A DNA stretch of 40,380 nt from Thermodesulfobacteriota bacterium (lineage in GTDB: Bacteria; Desulfobacterota; WTBG01; CAIYCZ01; CAIRTM01): assembly GCA_028282925.1 (NCBI GenBank), contig JANQGV010000027.1:1-40380 (forward strand). Direction: 5' to 3'. Each line of letters begins with the position of its first letter. Position 1 is the first letter of the stretch. The position numbers and the translations under genes are program-made. Below, in pieces: positions 25,639 to 33,959 of this stretch. The notes below the pieces were generated by a model. It did no database searches. It was not told the DNA's origin and saw only the letters and a list, made by a program, of their open reading frames with translations.

Positions 25639-26478
25639 CTAAAAGTGGTAACTGAACCCCTTCTTAAACCTGGCCCGAGCTACCTGGTTTTTTAAAGACA
25701 GATCCTGCGCATCGTCAAAGCGTTTAATGACCTCATCATAAATCACTTTGGCTTCTTCAACGTCGGCCCGGCGCCCCAGGGCATCACCCTTGTTCATCAA
25801 GGCCCGGGCCACCTGCTCTTTAAGTATGGTTTCTTCAGGGTTGCCCAGGGCGTTGAGAATCTGATCATACATGGTGATTTCCTCGGCCGGGTTCCCCTGT
25901 TTTCCCAACGCAATGGCTTTGTTGAAGAGGGCTTTGGCGCACCATACTTTCAATTCAATCTCTGTTTCGGCAGCAAACCGGTCAACGATTTCATCATAGG
26001 CCGCTATGGCATCATCAAGTTTTCCCTTCCGGCTGAATGCCGCCCCCTTGTTCAAGAGGGCCATGGCCACCTGCACCTTAAGCCCGGACCGGTCTGCATC
26101 ACCGAATCTGCAGATCACGTCATCGTAGACGCTGCAGGCCTCGTTCAGGTTTGTCTGCAAACCAAGGACGATACCCTTGTTAACCAGGGTTTCAGCCGTC
26201 CTCTGTATAAGCTGCTCATGTTCACTGCCTTCCAGCCGCTTCAGGATTTCATCAAACAGATCAATGGCCCGTTGCAGCAGGCCCTGCTGCCCGAGGGTAA
26301 CACCTTTATTGAGCCGGGCCCTGGCCGCCAGGCTCAGCAGTTCCGCATCTTTCTCCTCTCCGATCAGTTCAACAATCTCATCATAGACCGATTTTTCTTC
26401 TTCGGGCTTGGCCATTTGTGAAAACATAACGGCTTTTTCAAAAAGCTCCTGTACCTGTTGTTTCTTGCTGCTGCTCAT
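25639..26478 (-). CDS. TPR-like repeat protein
   Basis: A 279-residue all-helical protein of five to six repeats of about 40-46 residues, each with a LNKG/MNKG-x-x-LG motif and a YDEI-x-RF motif, a tetratricopeptide-like pattern with longer loops than standard TPRs. No signal peptide or enzymatic domain is seen, so it is likely a cytoplasmic scaffold. GGAGAA precedes the ATG at 26478. It is the last gene of a minus-strand run with the J-like/HTH and MinD-like genes, 51 bp after the former. Confidence 0.82.
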   Translation of the reverse strand: MSSSKKQQVQELFEKAVMFSQMAKPEEEKSVYDEIVELIGEEKDAELLSLAARARLNKGVTLGQQGLLQRAIDLFDEILKRLEGSEHEQLIQRTAETLVNKGIVLGLQTNLNEACSVYDDVICRFGDADRSGLKVQVAMALLNKGAAFSRKGKLDDAIAAYDEIVDRFAAETEIELKVWCAKALFNKAIALGKQGNPAEEITMYDQILNALGNPEETILKEQVARALMNKGDALGRRADVEEAKVIYDEVIKRFDDAQDLSLKNQVARARFKKGFSYHF

Positions 26479-26529
26479 TTCTCCGTTAACTCCCTTCTGT
26501 CTGTTACTGCTCGGTCTGCACGTACCGAA

Positions 26530-27057
26530 TCACTGTTCACCTTCCCGCGTCCATGCGTCGTAACGGGCCATATACTCCGTAACCACCCTTTCAGAATCAA
26601 CATGCAGGTATTCGGCATAGGTTTTCAAATACCCTTTCAGATACACCTCGGGAGGCAATCCGGAAAAGTGTTCAGCCTCGATATATTTCAGAAATTCAAG
26701 TGAAATATGCGTTGCCAGAGACACTTCTCTCAGGTTTATTTTCTGGCTTTCGCGAATTTCGCGTAAAGCCTTGCCGTCGAATATTTCTACCTGTAAAAAT
26801 GTCGTCGAATCATCAGGAGCCTGTCCGCCGCCGCCGGGAACCAAATAGTTTACCAGAGCCTGGTATGCTTCTTCAATCTCTTTTACAATGCTGCCGCGCT
26901 TTTTATCCAGAAACTCTTCCTGCACCGGTACCGTATCGTAGGAATCCTGGGAATACAGGTCCTTTAAATAATAGTAGGCGTTTCTGACCGCCCGCAGGTC
27001 CGCCCCGGGCTCCAGCTCCAGGGTTTCATAATGTCTAGAAAGTTCTTTTTCGTCCAT
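26530..27057 (-). CDS. J-like domain fused to a RodZ-type helix-turn-helix
   Basis: A 175-residue two-part protein. The N-terminal part (about residues 5-70) resembles a J domain (YETLELEPGADLRAVRNAYYYLKDLYS) but has no HPD, so it should not stimulate DnaK. The C-terminal part (about 92-165) is a HTH_25/Xre-like domain as in RodZ: LREIRESQKINLREVSLATHISLEFLKYIEAE and the following YLKGYLKTYAEYL. There is no transmembrane segment. The gene overlaps the end of the MinD-like ATPase gene by 23 bp, so the two are translationally linked and probably act together, perhaps in cell-pole or envelope organisation (inference). Confidence 0.8.
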   Translation of the reverse strand: MDEKELSRHYETLELEPGADLRAVRNAYYYLKDLYSQDSYDTVPVQEEFLDKKRGSIVKEIEEAYQALVNYLVPGGGGQAPDDSTTFLQVEIFDGKALREIRESQKINLREVSLATHISLEFLKYIEAEHFSGLPPEVYLKGYLKTYAEYLHVDSERVVTEYMARYDAWTREGEQ

Positions 27058-27982
27058 TAATCGACGTTTTTAAGGAAATTTGCCTGTTTTCCATGAAATT
27101 TTCCGTAATCTGTTTGACCTCTTCGGCACTGTGCAGGGTGGGAAAATCATGGATAAAAATTTTACCGCGGTTAATGCTGTCGCAAATATGATCGTCATAT
27201 CCGAGAAAGCCGATATACTGTGCATGAATCCCGAGATATTTTCGCAGGATACTACGGGAGGAAAATCCTACCATCATATCTTTATCTCGTCTGATTTTAT
27301 TGACGATAATATAGGGGCTGAAATGCCGAAACGCATCCGCCACCAGATCCTGCATACCGAACTGTTCTGCTGAATAGTCTATGAGCTCCCGCAGGTTTAC
27401 CAGGCTTAGCTGTTCCCGCGAACTGTATATGGCGAGAAAGTCCTCTTTTCTGCCCATATTGGTAAACAGCTTGACCACTTCCCGGATCAGGCAGGTCTTG
27501 ACAAAGTGATACATGTTCTCAATGGAGATGCGGTCGGGATTAATGACCAGAATTTTTTTATCGGCGGTCAGAAACGTGTCAACGGTATTGTGATGCGAAC
27601 CGGCACCCAGGTCCAGCAGGATGTAGTCGGCCTCAAGCTTCTGTACGTGTCGGAAAAATTTCAGCTTCAGGTTGTGGTTTAAAACACCTGCGGTGTAGGA
27701 ACGGAAATCACCGCTCAACACCCCGACACCCTTGCAGATCGTAGGGGTTATCAATTGATCAAGAGAAATTTTGTTTTCAAAAAAATCGGTAAGGCACCGG
27801 TCCGGCGTACGAATACCCAAAAAGGAGTGCAGATTGGCGCCGCCGAAATCCGCATCAACCAGCAAAACCTTTTTGCCCCGGCGAGCCAGGCATATTCCCA
27901 TGTTGCTGGTTAAAAAACTTTTGCCTGTGCCGCCCTTGCCGCCGCCGAAAGCAATAACCGTTTTTCCATTACCATTCGCCAT
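27035..27982 (-). CDS. MinD/ParA/FlhG-family P-loop ATPase
   Basis: A 315-residue ATPase of the SIMIBI class that positions cell structures. The deviant Walker A GGKGGTGKS is near residues 14-22, switch I/II are VDADFGGANLH and LLDLGAGSHH, and the usual C-terminal INRGKIFIHDFP segment is present. Orthologous groups include FlhG, MinD and ParA; no flagellar or minCDE genes lie nearby, so the cargo is unknown. I chose ATG 27982; an upstream in-frame TTG at 28003 lacks a ribosome binding site. It overlaps the J-like/HTH gene downstream by 23 bp. Confidence 0.9.
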   Translation of the reverse strand: MANGNGKTVIAFGGGKGGTGKSFLTSNMGICLARRGKKVLLVDADFGGANLHSFLGIRTPDRCLTDFFENKISLDQLITPTICKGVGVLSGDFRSYTAGVLNHNLKLKFFRHVQKLEADYILLDLGAGSHHNTVDTFLTADKKILVINPDRISIENMYHFVKTCLIREVVKLFTNMGRKEDFLAIYSSREQLSLVNLRELIDYSAEQFGMQDLVADAFRHFSPYIIVNKIRRDKDMMVGFSSRSILRKYLGIHAQYIGFLGYDDHICDSINRGKIFIHDFPTLHSAEEVKQITENFMENRQISLKTSINGRKRTF

Positions 27983-28030
27983 GGCACCCGCCGGTAAAAT
28001 CAAAAAATCATCGTGCTACACCCACAACAA

Positions 28031-28139
28031 AGGGCTGTCGGAGAATGTTCAGATACAAGGCGCGCAACGCCGTAGATGGGTCAGTCCTCCGTCCCGATGT
28101 GTCGGGACTACGGAGGGTGGACATTCTCCGGGCAGCCCT
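28031..28139. repeat. Palindromic repeat element, family 2, copy 1
   Basis: A 109-bp element with terminal inverted repeats: AGGGCTGTCGGAGAATGT on the left matches ACATTCTCCGGGCAGCCCT on the right with one mismatch and one extra base. The interior holds another long hairpin (CCTCCGT...CCCGA/TCGGG...ACGGAGG). A 26-bp block at 28040-28065 is identical to 35195-35220 in the second copy. It fills the gap between the response regulator and the MinD-like gene and reaches the stop codon of the former. Confidence 0.8.
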
Positions 28140-28817
28140 CTACTTTTTGTTGAATTCCCAGTCAATATCTGGATATAACCTCAGGGCGCACTCGGGACAA
28201 AGGCCATGGGTAAATTCAGTTTCCGAGCGCTCTTCAATATATTCTTCAAGCTTTTGCCAGTAGCCCGTATCGTCCTTGATTTTTTTACACTCGGCGCATA
28301 TCGGCAGCATACCCTGCAACTGTTTAACATGGTTCAGCGCTTCCTGTAATTCTTTCACCAGTTTTTTTTGTTTTGTTTCCGAGCGTTTTCTTTTGGCCAG
28401 CTCTTTCTTTAAATCGTCATGGGCCTTTTTCAACGTCAGCGCCGTTTTGACCCGGGCCAGAAATTCGGTGTTTTTTATGGGTTTGGTTATGAAATCGGTG
28501 GAGCCCGCGTCAAACGTTTTTTTAATGGCTTCGTCGGAATCCAGGGCGGCTCCGGTCATCATAATAACCGGTATGTCCAGTGCCTGCTTCTTTTTGCGCA
28601 ACTGTTTACAAAAACCATACCCGTCCATTTCCGGCATGACAATGTCAAGAATCACAAGATCCGGCGGGTCTTTCTGAACCAGGAGCAAACCTTCCTTGGC
28701 CGATGTTGTGGTTTGAATGTCGGTATAGCCGCTGCTTTCCAGTCGTCGCTGCAGCAAAGCCACGCTGCTCATATCATCGTCAATGATGAGAATCTTCATC
28801 CGGAACAGATCATCCAT
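28140..28817 (-). CDS. Response regulator with coiled coil and Cys-rich C-terminal domain
   Basis: A 225-residue protein: receiver domain (about 7-125) with phosphoacceptor Asp58 (ILDIVMPEMDG) and the conserved Lys in TKP, a charged coiled coil (about 128-168), and a small C-terminal module (about 170-216) with CAEC (174-177), His204 and CPEC (207-210). The last module recurs behind REC and PAS domains in Desulfobacterota and looks like a zinc site; its role is unknown to me. It lacks a DNA-binding domain. The ATG at 28817 has AGGAG eight bases upstream. Neighbours are hldD upstream and the MinD-like gene downstream beyond a palindromic element. Confidence 0.9.
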   Translation of the reverse strand: MDDLFRMKILIIDDDMSSVALLQRRLESSGYTDIQTTTSAKEGLLLVQKDPPDLVILDIVMPEMDGYGFCKQLRKKKQALDIPVIMMTGAALDSDEAIKKTFDAGSTDFITKPIKNTEFLARVKTALTLKKAHDDLKKELAKRKRSETKQKKLVKELQEALNHVKQLQGMLPICAECKKIKDDTGYWQKLEEYIEERSETEFTHGLCPECALRLYPDIDWEFNKK

Positions 28818-28870
28818 GGTAAAGGCTCCTGATACTGAAAAAAGGTTTTACCGGCCGTGTGTCGGCACCA

Positions 28871-29848
28871 TCAGTCTACTTCCGCCATATGCAGATATCC
28901 CGGCTTGATATAGTCGCGCACATACCGGGCAACATACTGTCGGAAGCGGTCTTCCTGCTGCGGATAGCCGGCCTGTTGCAGGCGTGTCATCTCGGCGCAG
29001 GTATAATACTGATAGCGTTCGCGCAAGTCTTCCGGCATGGGGAAGTACTCTATCACCGGCTCCATATCCAGGCCGTCAAAAACACCGTAAGCCAGCTCAT
29101 TAAAGCTGTGCGCTCTGCCGGTACCGGCGTTGAAGATACCGTTTGCCGAACGGTTGTTCAGCACAAACAGGGTTATATCGGTTATTTCATCGATATAGAT
29201 AAAGTCCCGCGACTGCTCCCCGTGCTTAACATCGGGACGGTGCGATTCAAAAAGCCTGACCTTGCCGTTTTCTCTGGCCTGTGGATAAGCATGGAAGACC
29301 ACACTTGCCATACGTTCTTTATGGTATTCATTGGGCCCGAAGACATTGAAGTAGCGCAGCCCGGCCACTTTGTCGACCAGTCCGTTTTCCAGCACCCACA
29401 TGTCGAACATCCACTTTGAAAAGCCGTACTTATTCAGGGGCCGCAGCTTAGGCGTCAATTCGTCCGCATCGGAAAACCCCAGCACCCCGTCACCATACAC
29501 CGCCGCCGATGACGCATAGACAAAACGCGCATCATTCTCCAGCGCCCACCGGCAAAGCTTCACGGAAAAGTCGGCGTTATTATCAAACAGGTAGTCCATG
29601 TCGGACTCAACCGTATCGGCACACGCCCCCAAGTGGACAATACCCTGGATATCCTGCGGCGTGTCCTTCAGAAAGTCAAAAAGATCATCACTGTGAACAA
29701 ACTGTTTAAATTTTATTCCCAGAAGGTTTTTCCATTTTTCGGTGTCCCTGAACCGGTCGCACAGCAGCAGATCAGTCTCTCCCTGCCGGTTTAAAGCGCA
29801 GGCAACCGCGCTTCCGATAAACCCTGCTGCTCCCGTAATAAGTATCAT
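28871..29848 (-). CDS. hldD: ADP-L-glycero-D-manno-heptose 6-epimerase
   Basis: A 325-residue extended short-chain dehydrogenase that converts ADP-D-glycero-D-manno-heptose to the L,D form for the inner core of lipopolysaccharide, using bound NADP. The nucleotide motif GAAGFIGS is at 6-13, the catalytic ASSAAVYG and YGFSK (YxxxK) motifs are present, and the C-terminus EYFPMPEDLRERYQYYT is diagnostic for HldD/RfaD. ATG 29848 is used because AAGGGG lies nine bases upstream; a TTG at 29857 would sit on it. The gene marks the host as a Gram-negative with heptose-containing LPS; other hld genes are not in the window. Confidence 0.95.
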   Translation of the reverse strand: MILITGAAGFIGSAVACALNRQGETDLLLCDRFRDTEKWKNLLGIKFKQFVHSDDLFDFLKDTPQDIQGIVHLGACADTVESDMDYLFDNNADFSVKLCRWALENDARFVYASSAAVYGDGVLGFSDADELTPKLRPLNKYGFSKWMFDMWVLENGLVDKVAGLRYFNVFGPNEYHKERMASVVFHAYPQARENGKVRLFESHRPDVKHGEQSRDFIYIDEITDITLFVLNNRSANGIFNAGTGRAHSFNELAYGVFDGLDMEPVIEYFPMPEDLRERYQYYTCAEMTRLQQAGYPQQEDRFRQYVARYVRDYIKPGYLHMAEVD

Positions 29849-29901
29849 GGTTTCCAACCCCTTTCTATATTGCCCTGTTCGGTACCTGCCGTGTAAAGCC
29901 T

Positions 29902-30675
29902 CTAGCGCCTGTTCCCGCGCAGCAACGCGGCAACATGTTCATTAAAAAGCTCCGCAGCCTCTATCATAACCATATGTCCTGTTTTCGGCACGATAACCAA
30001 ATCACTTGAAGGAACCAAGCCCGCCAGTTCTTCCGACAGACCGGCAGGCGTGATTATATCGTCACTGCCGCACATAACCAGGCAGGGCGTTGTAATGGCC
30101 CCGGCCATGTCCCTACCATTAAAATGAGAACAGGCCCTGATATCCCGTATCATGGTTTCGGAGCCGTTATTCATCAGCATAGCATACCCTTTTCGGCACA
30201 CGTCCTCCGGTACGGTTCCGGCATAGGCGTTTTCACACGATGCTTTGGCGGCTGCGGGAAAATCCCTTTCCACCAGTTGCAGGTATTCATCCGCAATGTC
30301 GAACTGTGTGCCGGTAGCCGCCAGTACGACCCCTTGAAGGCGTTCCCCGTGCGCACATGCATAGGCCTGAACGACGGCCCCGCCCAGAGAATGCCCTGCC
30401 ATAAAAAACGTATCGATTTCCAGTTCTTCGATAAATCCGTCCACCCGGGCCGCGCAGGTTTCGACGCTGCCGGGGGCCTCTCCTTCCGAGCGGCCATGGC
30501 CCGGCAGGTCCGGAACAATAACCCGGCAAACCTGCGCCAGGCCCGAGAGTTGATAGTCCCACACCGTGCCGTCTCCTCCGGAGCCGTGAATACAGACAAG
30601 GGTCGTGTTCTGCCGTTCACCTTCCGGAGACTCCCGGTAATATATTTTTTGACCATCAACCGTACAATAGGGCAT
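29902..30675 (-). CDS. Alpha/beta hydrolase
   Basis: A 257-residue hydrolase of the alpha/beta fold. The oxyanion-hole HGSGGDG is near residues 31-37, the nucleophile elbow GHSLGG follows in AGHSLGGAVVQAYA, an acid is in CGSDDIITP and the catalytic His in PKTGHMVMIE. It resembles small esterases and C-C hydrolases; the substrate is not predictable. ATG 30675 with GGAG just upstream is preferred over a GTG at 30696. It follows copy B of the structured repeat, lies 53 bp before hldD on the same strand, and may be co-transcribed with it. Confidence 0.88.
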   Translation of the reverse strand: MPYCTVDGQKIYYRESPEGERQNTTLVCIHGSGGDGTVWDYQLSGLAQVCRVIVPDLPGHGRSEGEAPGSVETCAARVDGFIEELEIDTFFMAGHSLGGAVVQAYACAHGERLQGVVLAATGTQFDIADEYLQLVERDFPAAAKASCENAYAGTVPEDVCRKGYAMLMNNGSETMIRDIRACSHFNGRDMAGAITTPCLVMCGSDDIITPAGLSEELAGLVPSSDLVIVPKTGHMVMIEAAELFNEHVAALLRGNRR

Positions 30676-30742
30676 CTGCTCCAACCATCTTTTCACATAT
30701 GCCGTTTATCTGACAATCCTCCCGCAAAGCGGTAGACATTAG

Positions 30743-31195
30743 GTAGCCCCTTAAAGAGGGGGGTGAAAATTACAACGTTTAAATGTATGCAGCATTGCTT
30801 ATTAAAAGTTTTTACCTTTGATTAATTACGGGCTTTCTTAATCCCATTGCAACGCAGCCGAGTGCAACGATTTCAGGAGGAAATAAGGGTCAACATGTTT
30901 GAGCCCCGTTCTTCAGGGGCGAGTTTGTTGACCCGCCGACTGAAATCGTGCCGCGAGGGCATCCCGCCGCTGGCGGGACAAGTTGCAGGGCGCCTTTTCT
31001 TTTGCCTACTTTGAGTCAATCCGCCGGATTGATCGCTTGCAGCTCTTTGTCGCAGGCAAAAAGCAAAGTGCGTAGCTCTTGTCACCGAAGGTGGCAAGAC
31101 AAAGTAGGCAGAGACGCTTGCGTCTTTTATAATCTCTTTCTACCCCGGATAGGTAAAACCTCTCCGGGGTCCACCGCCGGCGGTGGTGGATTTAT
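30743..31195 (+). repeat. Structured intergenic repeat, family 1, copy B
   Basis: Largest copy. A leader (30743-30844) with a CCCC/GGGG hairpin and CTTTGATTAATTACGGGCTT is shared with copy C. The core begins near 30845; its central stem ACGATTTCAG (30867-30876) pairs perfectly with 30940-30949. The arm that is a simple hairpin in A and C is here TGCCTACTTTG (31003-31013) paired with 31100-31110, with about 85 bases inserted that fold into further hairpins (such as CACC-gaa-GGTG at 31083-31093). Then come GACGC/GCGTC (31113/31120), CCCCGGA/TCCGGGG (31143/31163) and CCACCG/CGGTGG. It lies between polA and the hydrolase gene. Confidence 0.85.
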
Positions 31196-31226
31196 TTATT
31201 AACTAATAAACCCGTATGCCGCCTCC

Positions 31227-33896
31227 TTAGTGCGCTTCGCGCCAGGTAGTACCCCAGCTCATATCCACTTTCAGAGGCACATTCATGTTCAGGACCCCTT
31301 CCATTTCTTGCTTCACAAGGGCGCCCAACTTTTCAATCTCTTCCTCCGGTGCTTCAAACACCAGTTCATCGTGCACCTGCATGAGCATTCGGGCCTGCAG
31401 GTTGCACCGGGTAAGCTCTTCAGAGATACGGATCATGGCAATCTTGATCAGGTCGGCGGCCGACCCCTGGATTGGGGCATTAATCGCCGTACGTTCGGCG
31501 AATTTTCGCACCTGGGCGTTTTTGGCTTTAATATCCGGCAGGTAACGCCGCCGGTGCAGCAGCGTCTCGATATACCCCTGCTGCCGCGCCTGCTCCAGCA
31601 CGCCGTCGAGATAGGCCCTGACCCCTTTGTACCGGGCAAAATAATTGTCGATATATTCCTGGGCTACCCGCGGTTCAATCTCAAGCTCGGTGCTGAGCCC
31701 GAACGCACTCATGCCGTAGATAATCCCGAAGTTGATCACCTTGGCTTCCCGCCGCATGGTGTCGGTCACCTCGCCGGACTCCACCGCCCAGATTTCCGAT
31801 GCGGTGCGGGCATGGATATCTTCATCATTGGTAAAGGATTCAATCAGGGTTGCATCATCGGCCAGGTGGGCCAGAATCCGCAATTCTATCTGGGAATAAT
31901 CGGCCGAAAGGATCTTCCAGCCGGGCTCGGTAATAAAGGCCTCCCGGATCCGGCGGCCCTCTTCGGTGCGGATGGGAATATTCTGCAGGTTGGGGTCGCT
32001 GGAACTCAGGCGGCCCGTTGCCGTCACGGTCTGGTTGTATGAGGTATGGATCCGGCCGGTGGCCGGATTCACCAGGGCCGGCATATTATCGATATAGGTT
32101 GACGTCAGCTTGGCCAGGCTGCGATAGGCAAGGACCTCCTGCGGCAGCGGGTGCCGGTGCGACAGCTCGGTCAGGGAGGTCACATCGGTTGAATACCCGG
32201 TTTTGGTCTTTTTCACTACCGGCAGGCCGAGTTTCTCAAACAGGATAACGCCCAGCTGCTTGGGTGAATTTATTTTAAATTCTTCACCGGCCAGCTCATA
32301 AATCCGCGCCTCTATTTCGGTCAGTTCCTTGCCGAACTCCCGGGACAGTCCCTGCAAAAAACCCATATCAACCTTTACCCCGGTCATCTCCATCTCGGCC
32401 AGCACCGGAACCAGCGGCATTTCAACGGTGTAGTAAAGCTCTTCAAAGCCTTCTTCCCGGACTTTGGGCAGCAACAGGTCGGAAAGCATCTCGGTGATGT
32501 CCGAGTCCTCACAGGCATATTCACAGGCCCGGTCAATGGGCACCATATCAAAGGTAACCGCTTTCTTGCCCGTCCCTACAACATCTTTAAAGGCAATCAT
32601 GCGATGATCCAGGTGATCGAGGGCCACATCATCCAGGTTGTGTTTATACTTGGATGGGTTCAGCACATAGGAGGCCACCATGGTATCACAGCCGATTCCC
32701 TGCAGGGTAATACCGTTGCGTTTGAAAATGATATATTCATATTTAATATTATGACCGGTTTTTTTTATGTCCGGGTCTTCCAGCAGGGGCTTCAGCTCGG
32801 AAAGCACAAACTCACGGTCGGGTTGATTTTTAAGGCCCTGGTGCGCAACCGGAATGTAATAGGCTTCATGGTCCTGCCAGGCAAAAGAGATTCCCACAAT
32901 TTTTGCCAGCATGGGATGTTCAGAGGTTGTTTCCAGGTCAAGGGTAAAACCGCCCCGGCTGCGAAGCTCCGCAAAGAGATCTAAAATGTCTTTGCGTTCG
33001 GTTACCAGGTGATAGTTCTTATCCGCTCTTGTTTCCACCTCAAGTGTTTTAAGCAAGCGGGTAAACTCAAACTCTTTGAAAAGCCCCCTCAGGGCATCCA
33101 TGTCGGGTTCCGCTGCCTTCAGATCCTGCCAGGTACAGTCAAGATCTACTGCGGTATCAATGGTCACCAGTTTGCGGCTCAGGTAGGCAAGTTCCCGGTT
33201 GTCGGCAAGGGCGGCTTTCTGTTTTTTTCGGGTTATCTTTTCAAGGTTTTCATAGATACCGTCAATGCTTCCGTATTCGTTCAAGAGGGTCAGCGCCGTC
33301 TTGGGTCCGATTCCCGGCACGCCGGGTATATTGTCCGAAGTGTCCCCGATAAGCCCCAGCATATCAACCATCTTCTCCGGCCCCTGGCCGTATTTTTCCT
33401 TGACCGCTTCAGCGTCAAAAACCTTGTCTTTCATGGTATCCAGCATGGTTACCCTTGGGCCCACAAGCTGCAGCAGGTCTTTATCGCCGGAAATAATGAC
33501 AACCTCCACGCCCGCCTCCGAGGCCTGACGTGCCAGGGTGCCGATAATATCGTCGGCCTCATACCCCGGCTTTTCCACCGACATAATATTGAAGGCCCGG
33601 ATCACATCCTTGATACGCGGAATCTGGACCGACAAATTCTCTGGCATCTCGTCCCGGTTTGCTTTATAGTCGGAATATTCTTCATGCCGGAAGGTCGGTT
33701 CCGGCCGGTCCAGCACCGCTGCCAGATATGCCGGGTCATGTTCTTTTATCAGCTTCTGCAGCATGGTGGTAAACCCGTAGATGGCGTTGGTGGGAAAACC
33801 CGTGGCGGTCGACAGCTCCGGCAGGGCAAAATAGGCCCGGTAAAAGTAGGCGCTGGCATCGATCAGGAAAAGTTTTTCGGAACCTTCGTGCGTCAT
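31227..33896 (-). CDS. polA: DNA polymerase I
   Basis: An 889-residue polymerase for gap filling and Okazaki primer removal. Order: 5'-3' exonuclease with helix-hairpin-helix (about 1-290, GVPGIGPKTA), 3'-5' exonuclease (about 300-490) and polymerase (about 500-889) with motif A DYSQIELR, motif B INFGIIYG and motif C VHDELVFE. In the proofreading domain the DLETT (DxE) and YACED motifs are present, but the NxxxD motif reads NIKYE, with Glu387 where the catalytic Asp is expected, so proofreading may be altered. I start at ATG 33896 (THEGSEKLFLIDASAYFYR); the open frame upstream has no family similarity. Divergent from the gluzincin gene. Confidence 0.95.
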   Translation of the reverse strand: MTHEGSEKLFLIDASAYFYRAYFALPELSTATGFPTNAIYGFTTMLQKLIKEHDPAYLAAVLDRPEPTFRHEEYSDYKANRDEMPENLSVQIPRIKDVIRAFNIMSVEKPGYEADDIIGTLARQASEAGVEVVIISGDKDLLQLVGPRVTMLDTMKDKVFDAEAVKEKYGQGPEKMVDMLGLIGDTSDNIPGVPGIGPKTALTLLNEYGSIDGIYENLEKITRKKQKAALADNRELAYLSRKLVTIDTAVDLDCTWQDLKAAEPDMDALRGLFKEFEFTRLLKTLEVETRADKNYHLVTERKDILDLFAELRSRGGFTLDLETTSEHPMLAKIVGISFAWQDHEAYYIPVAHQGLKNQPDREFVLSELKPLLEDPDIKKTGHNIKYEYIIFKRNGITLQGIGCDTMVASYVLNPSKYKHNLDDVALDHLDHRMIAFKDVVGTGKKAVTFDMVPIDRACEYACEDSDITEMLSDLLLPKVREEGFEELYYTVEMPLVPVLAEMEMTGVKVDMGFLQGLSREFGKELTEIEARIYELAGEEFKINSPKQLGVILFEKLGLPVVKKTKTGYSTDVTSLTELSHRHPLPQEVLAYRSLAKLTSTYIDNMPALVNPATGRIHTSYNQTVTATGRLSSSDPNLQNIPIRTEEGRRIREAFITEPGWKILSADYSQIELRILAHLADDATLIESFTNDEDIHARTASEIWAVESGEVTDTMRREAKVINFGIIYGMSAFGLSTELEIEPRVAQEYIDNYFARYKGVRAYLDGVLEQARQQGYIETLLHRRRYLPDIKAKNAQVRKFAERTAINAPIQGSAADLIKIAMIRISEELTRCNLQARMLMQVHDELVFEAPEEEIEKLGALVKQEMEGVLNMNVPLKVDMSWGTTWREAH

Positions 33897-33959
33897 AGCG
33901 GTCTCATATTCCTCGTATACAGGGTGGCAAATATCACAACAAACCGTATACCAAAAACC

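Noticed and set aside
33009-33959. Upstream extension of the gluzincin reading frame
   Set aside because: It runs antisense to polA, and the signal peptide at 33960 marks the natural start.
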